Made by a program: the position numbers and the translations under genes. The notes beneath the pieces are model-generated. The model searched no databases and had not been told where the DNA came from. It saw nothing but the letters and a program-made list of their open reading frames with translations. Below are positions 63,999-64,000 of a stretch of DNA of 64,000 bases, in pieces. The stretch is taken from NCBI GenBank assembly GCA_900465665.1, contig UBJO01000004.1, positions 1 through 64,000 of the forward strand. Reading direction: 5' to 3'. The DNA comes from Hyphomicrobiales bacterium. Its GTDB lineage: Bacteria > Pseudomonadota > Alphaproteobacteria > Rhizobiales > Rhizobiaceae. Position 1 is the first letter of the stretch. The number at the start of each line of letters is the position of its first letter.

Positions 63999-64000
63999 CT

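Overview
The window is GC-rich chromosomal or chromid DNA from an alphaproteobacterium of the Rhizobiaceae (Rhizobium/Agrobacterium/Sinorhizobium relatives). The case rests on a RopA/Omp2-type porin, an exoX-exoYFQZ / exoHKLAMOP succinoglycan-type exopolysaccharide locus with the gene order known from Sinorhizobium, and short palindromic elements of the rhizobial intergenic kind. No rRNA, tRNA, IS element, phage or CRISPR array was seen.

Layout. 1-3.2 kb: the end of an RND efflux operon (adaptor plus an alpha/beta-hydrolase-like protein that has lost its catalytic Ser and His) with a divergent LysR regulator. 3.5-6.2 kb: an SDR oxidoreductase with a divergent LysR gene, a small conserved protein and a 3-methyladenine DNA glycosylase. 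6.2-14.3 kb: a MarR-EmrA-EmrB type efflux operon facing a two-gene RND efflux operon. 14.3-30.9 kb: the exo locus, made of exoYFQZ (leftward), exoX and exoU (rightward), exoW (leftward) and exoHK-exoLA-exoMOP (rightward). exoL and exoA are one continuous reading frame. exoT, exoV, exoI, exoN and exoB are absent. 30.9-36.5 kb: a metallophosphatase, an Rrf2 regulator, two small proteins, glutamine-dependent NAD synthetase and a stand-alone PntA/alanine-dehydrogenase-like protein. 36.8-39.7 kb: RopA porin, a second Rrf2 regulator and a ZntB/CorA transporter. 40-46.4 kb: a dimethylglycine-dehydrogenase-like flavoprotein and a three-subunit periplasmic gluconate-dehydrogenase-type complex. 46.7-49.9 kb: msrB, a CcdA-thioredoxin (DipZ-like) gene and msrA, which look like a self-contained periplasmic methionine sulfoxide repair operon. 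50.2-63.4 kb: a second surface-glycan region with UDP-galactopyranose mutase, a GT41 (SPINDLY/OGT-like) glycosyltransferase, a 1606-residue Ser/Thr-rich octapeptide-repeat protein, an unrecognised glycan-type protein, and a tightly overlapping five-gene operon (nucleotidyltransferase, GDPD-like, HAD, second nucleotidyltransferase, cupin). The right edge cuts an OmpA-like gene.

The most novel material is at 50-63 kb. The repeat protein is built from exactly 200 eight-residue units with no indels, arranged in 136-residue super-repeats that themselves follow an A-B-C order. It lies next to an O-GlcNAc-transferase-like enzyme that is a natural candidate to glycosylate it. The five-gene operon beside it reads as a pathway making an unusual activated sugar or polyol. 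Other good leads are the Met-rich linker of the DipZ-like protein inside an msr operon, the ExoL-ExoA fusion, and the dead hydrolase in an efflux operon. All family assignments come from reading motifs; no database search was possible.
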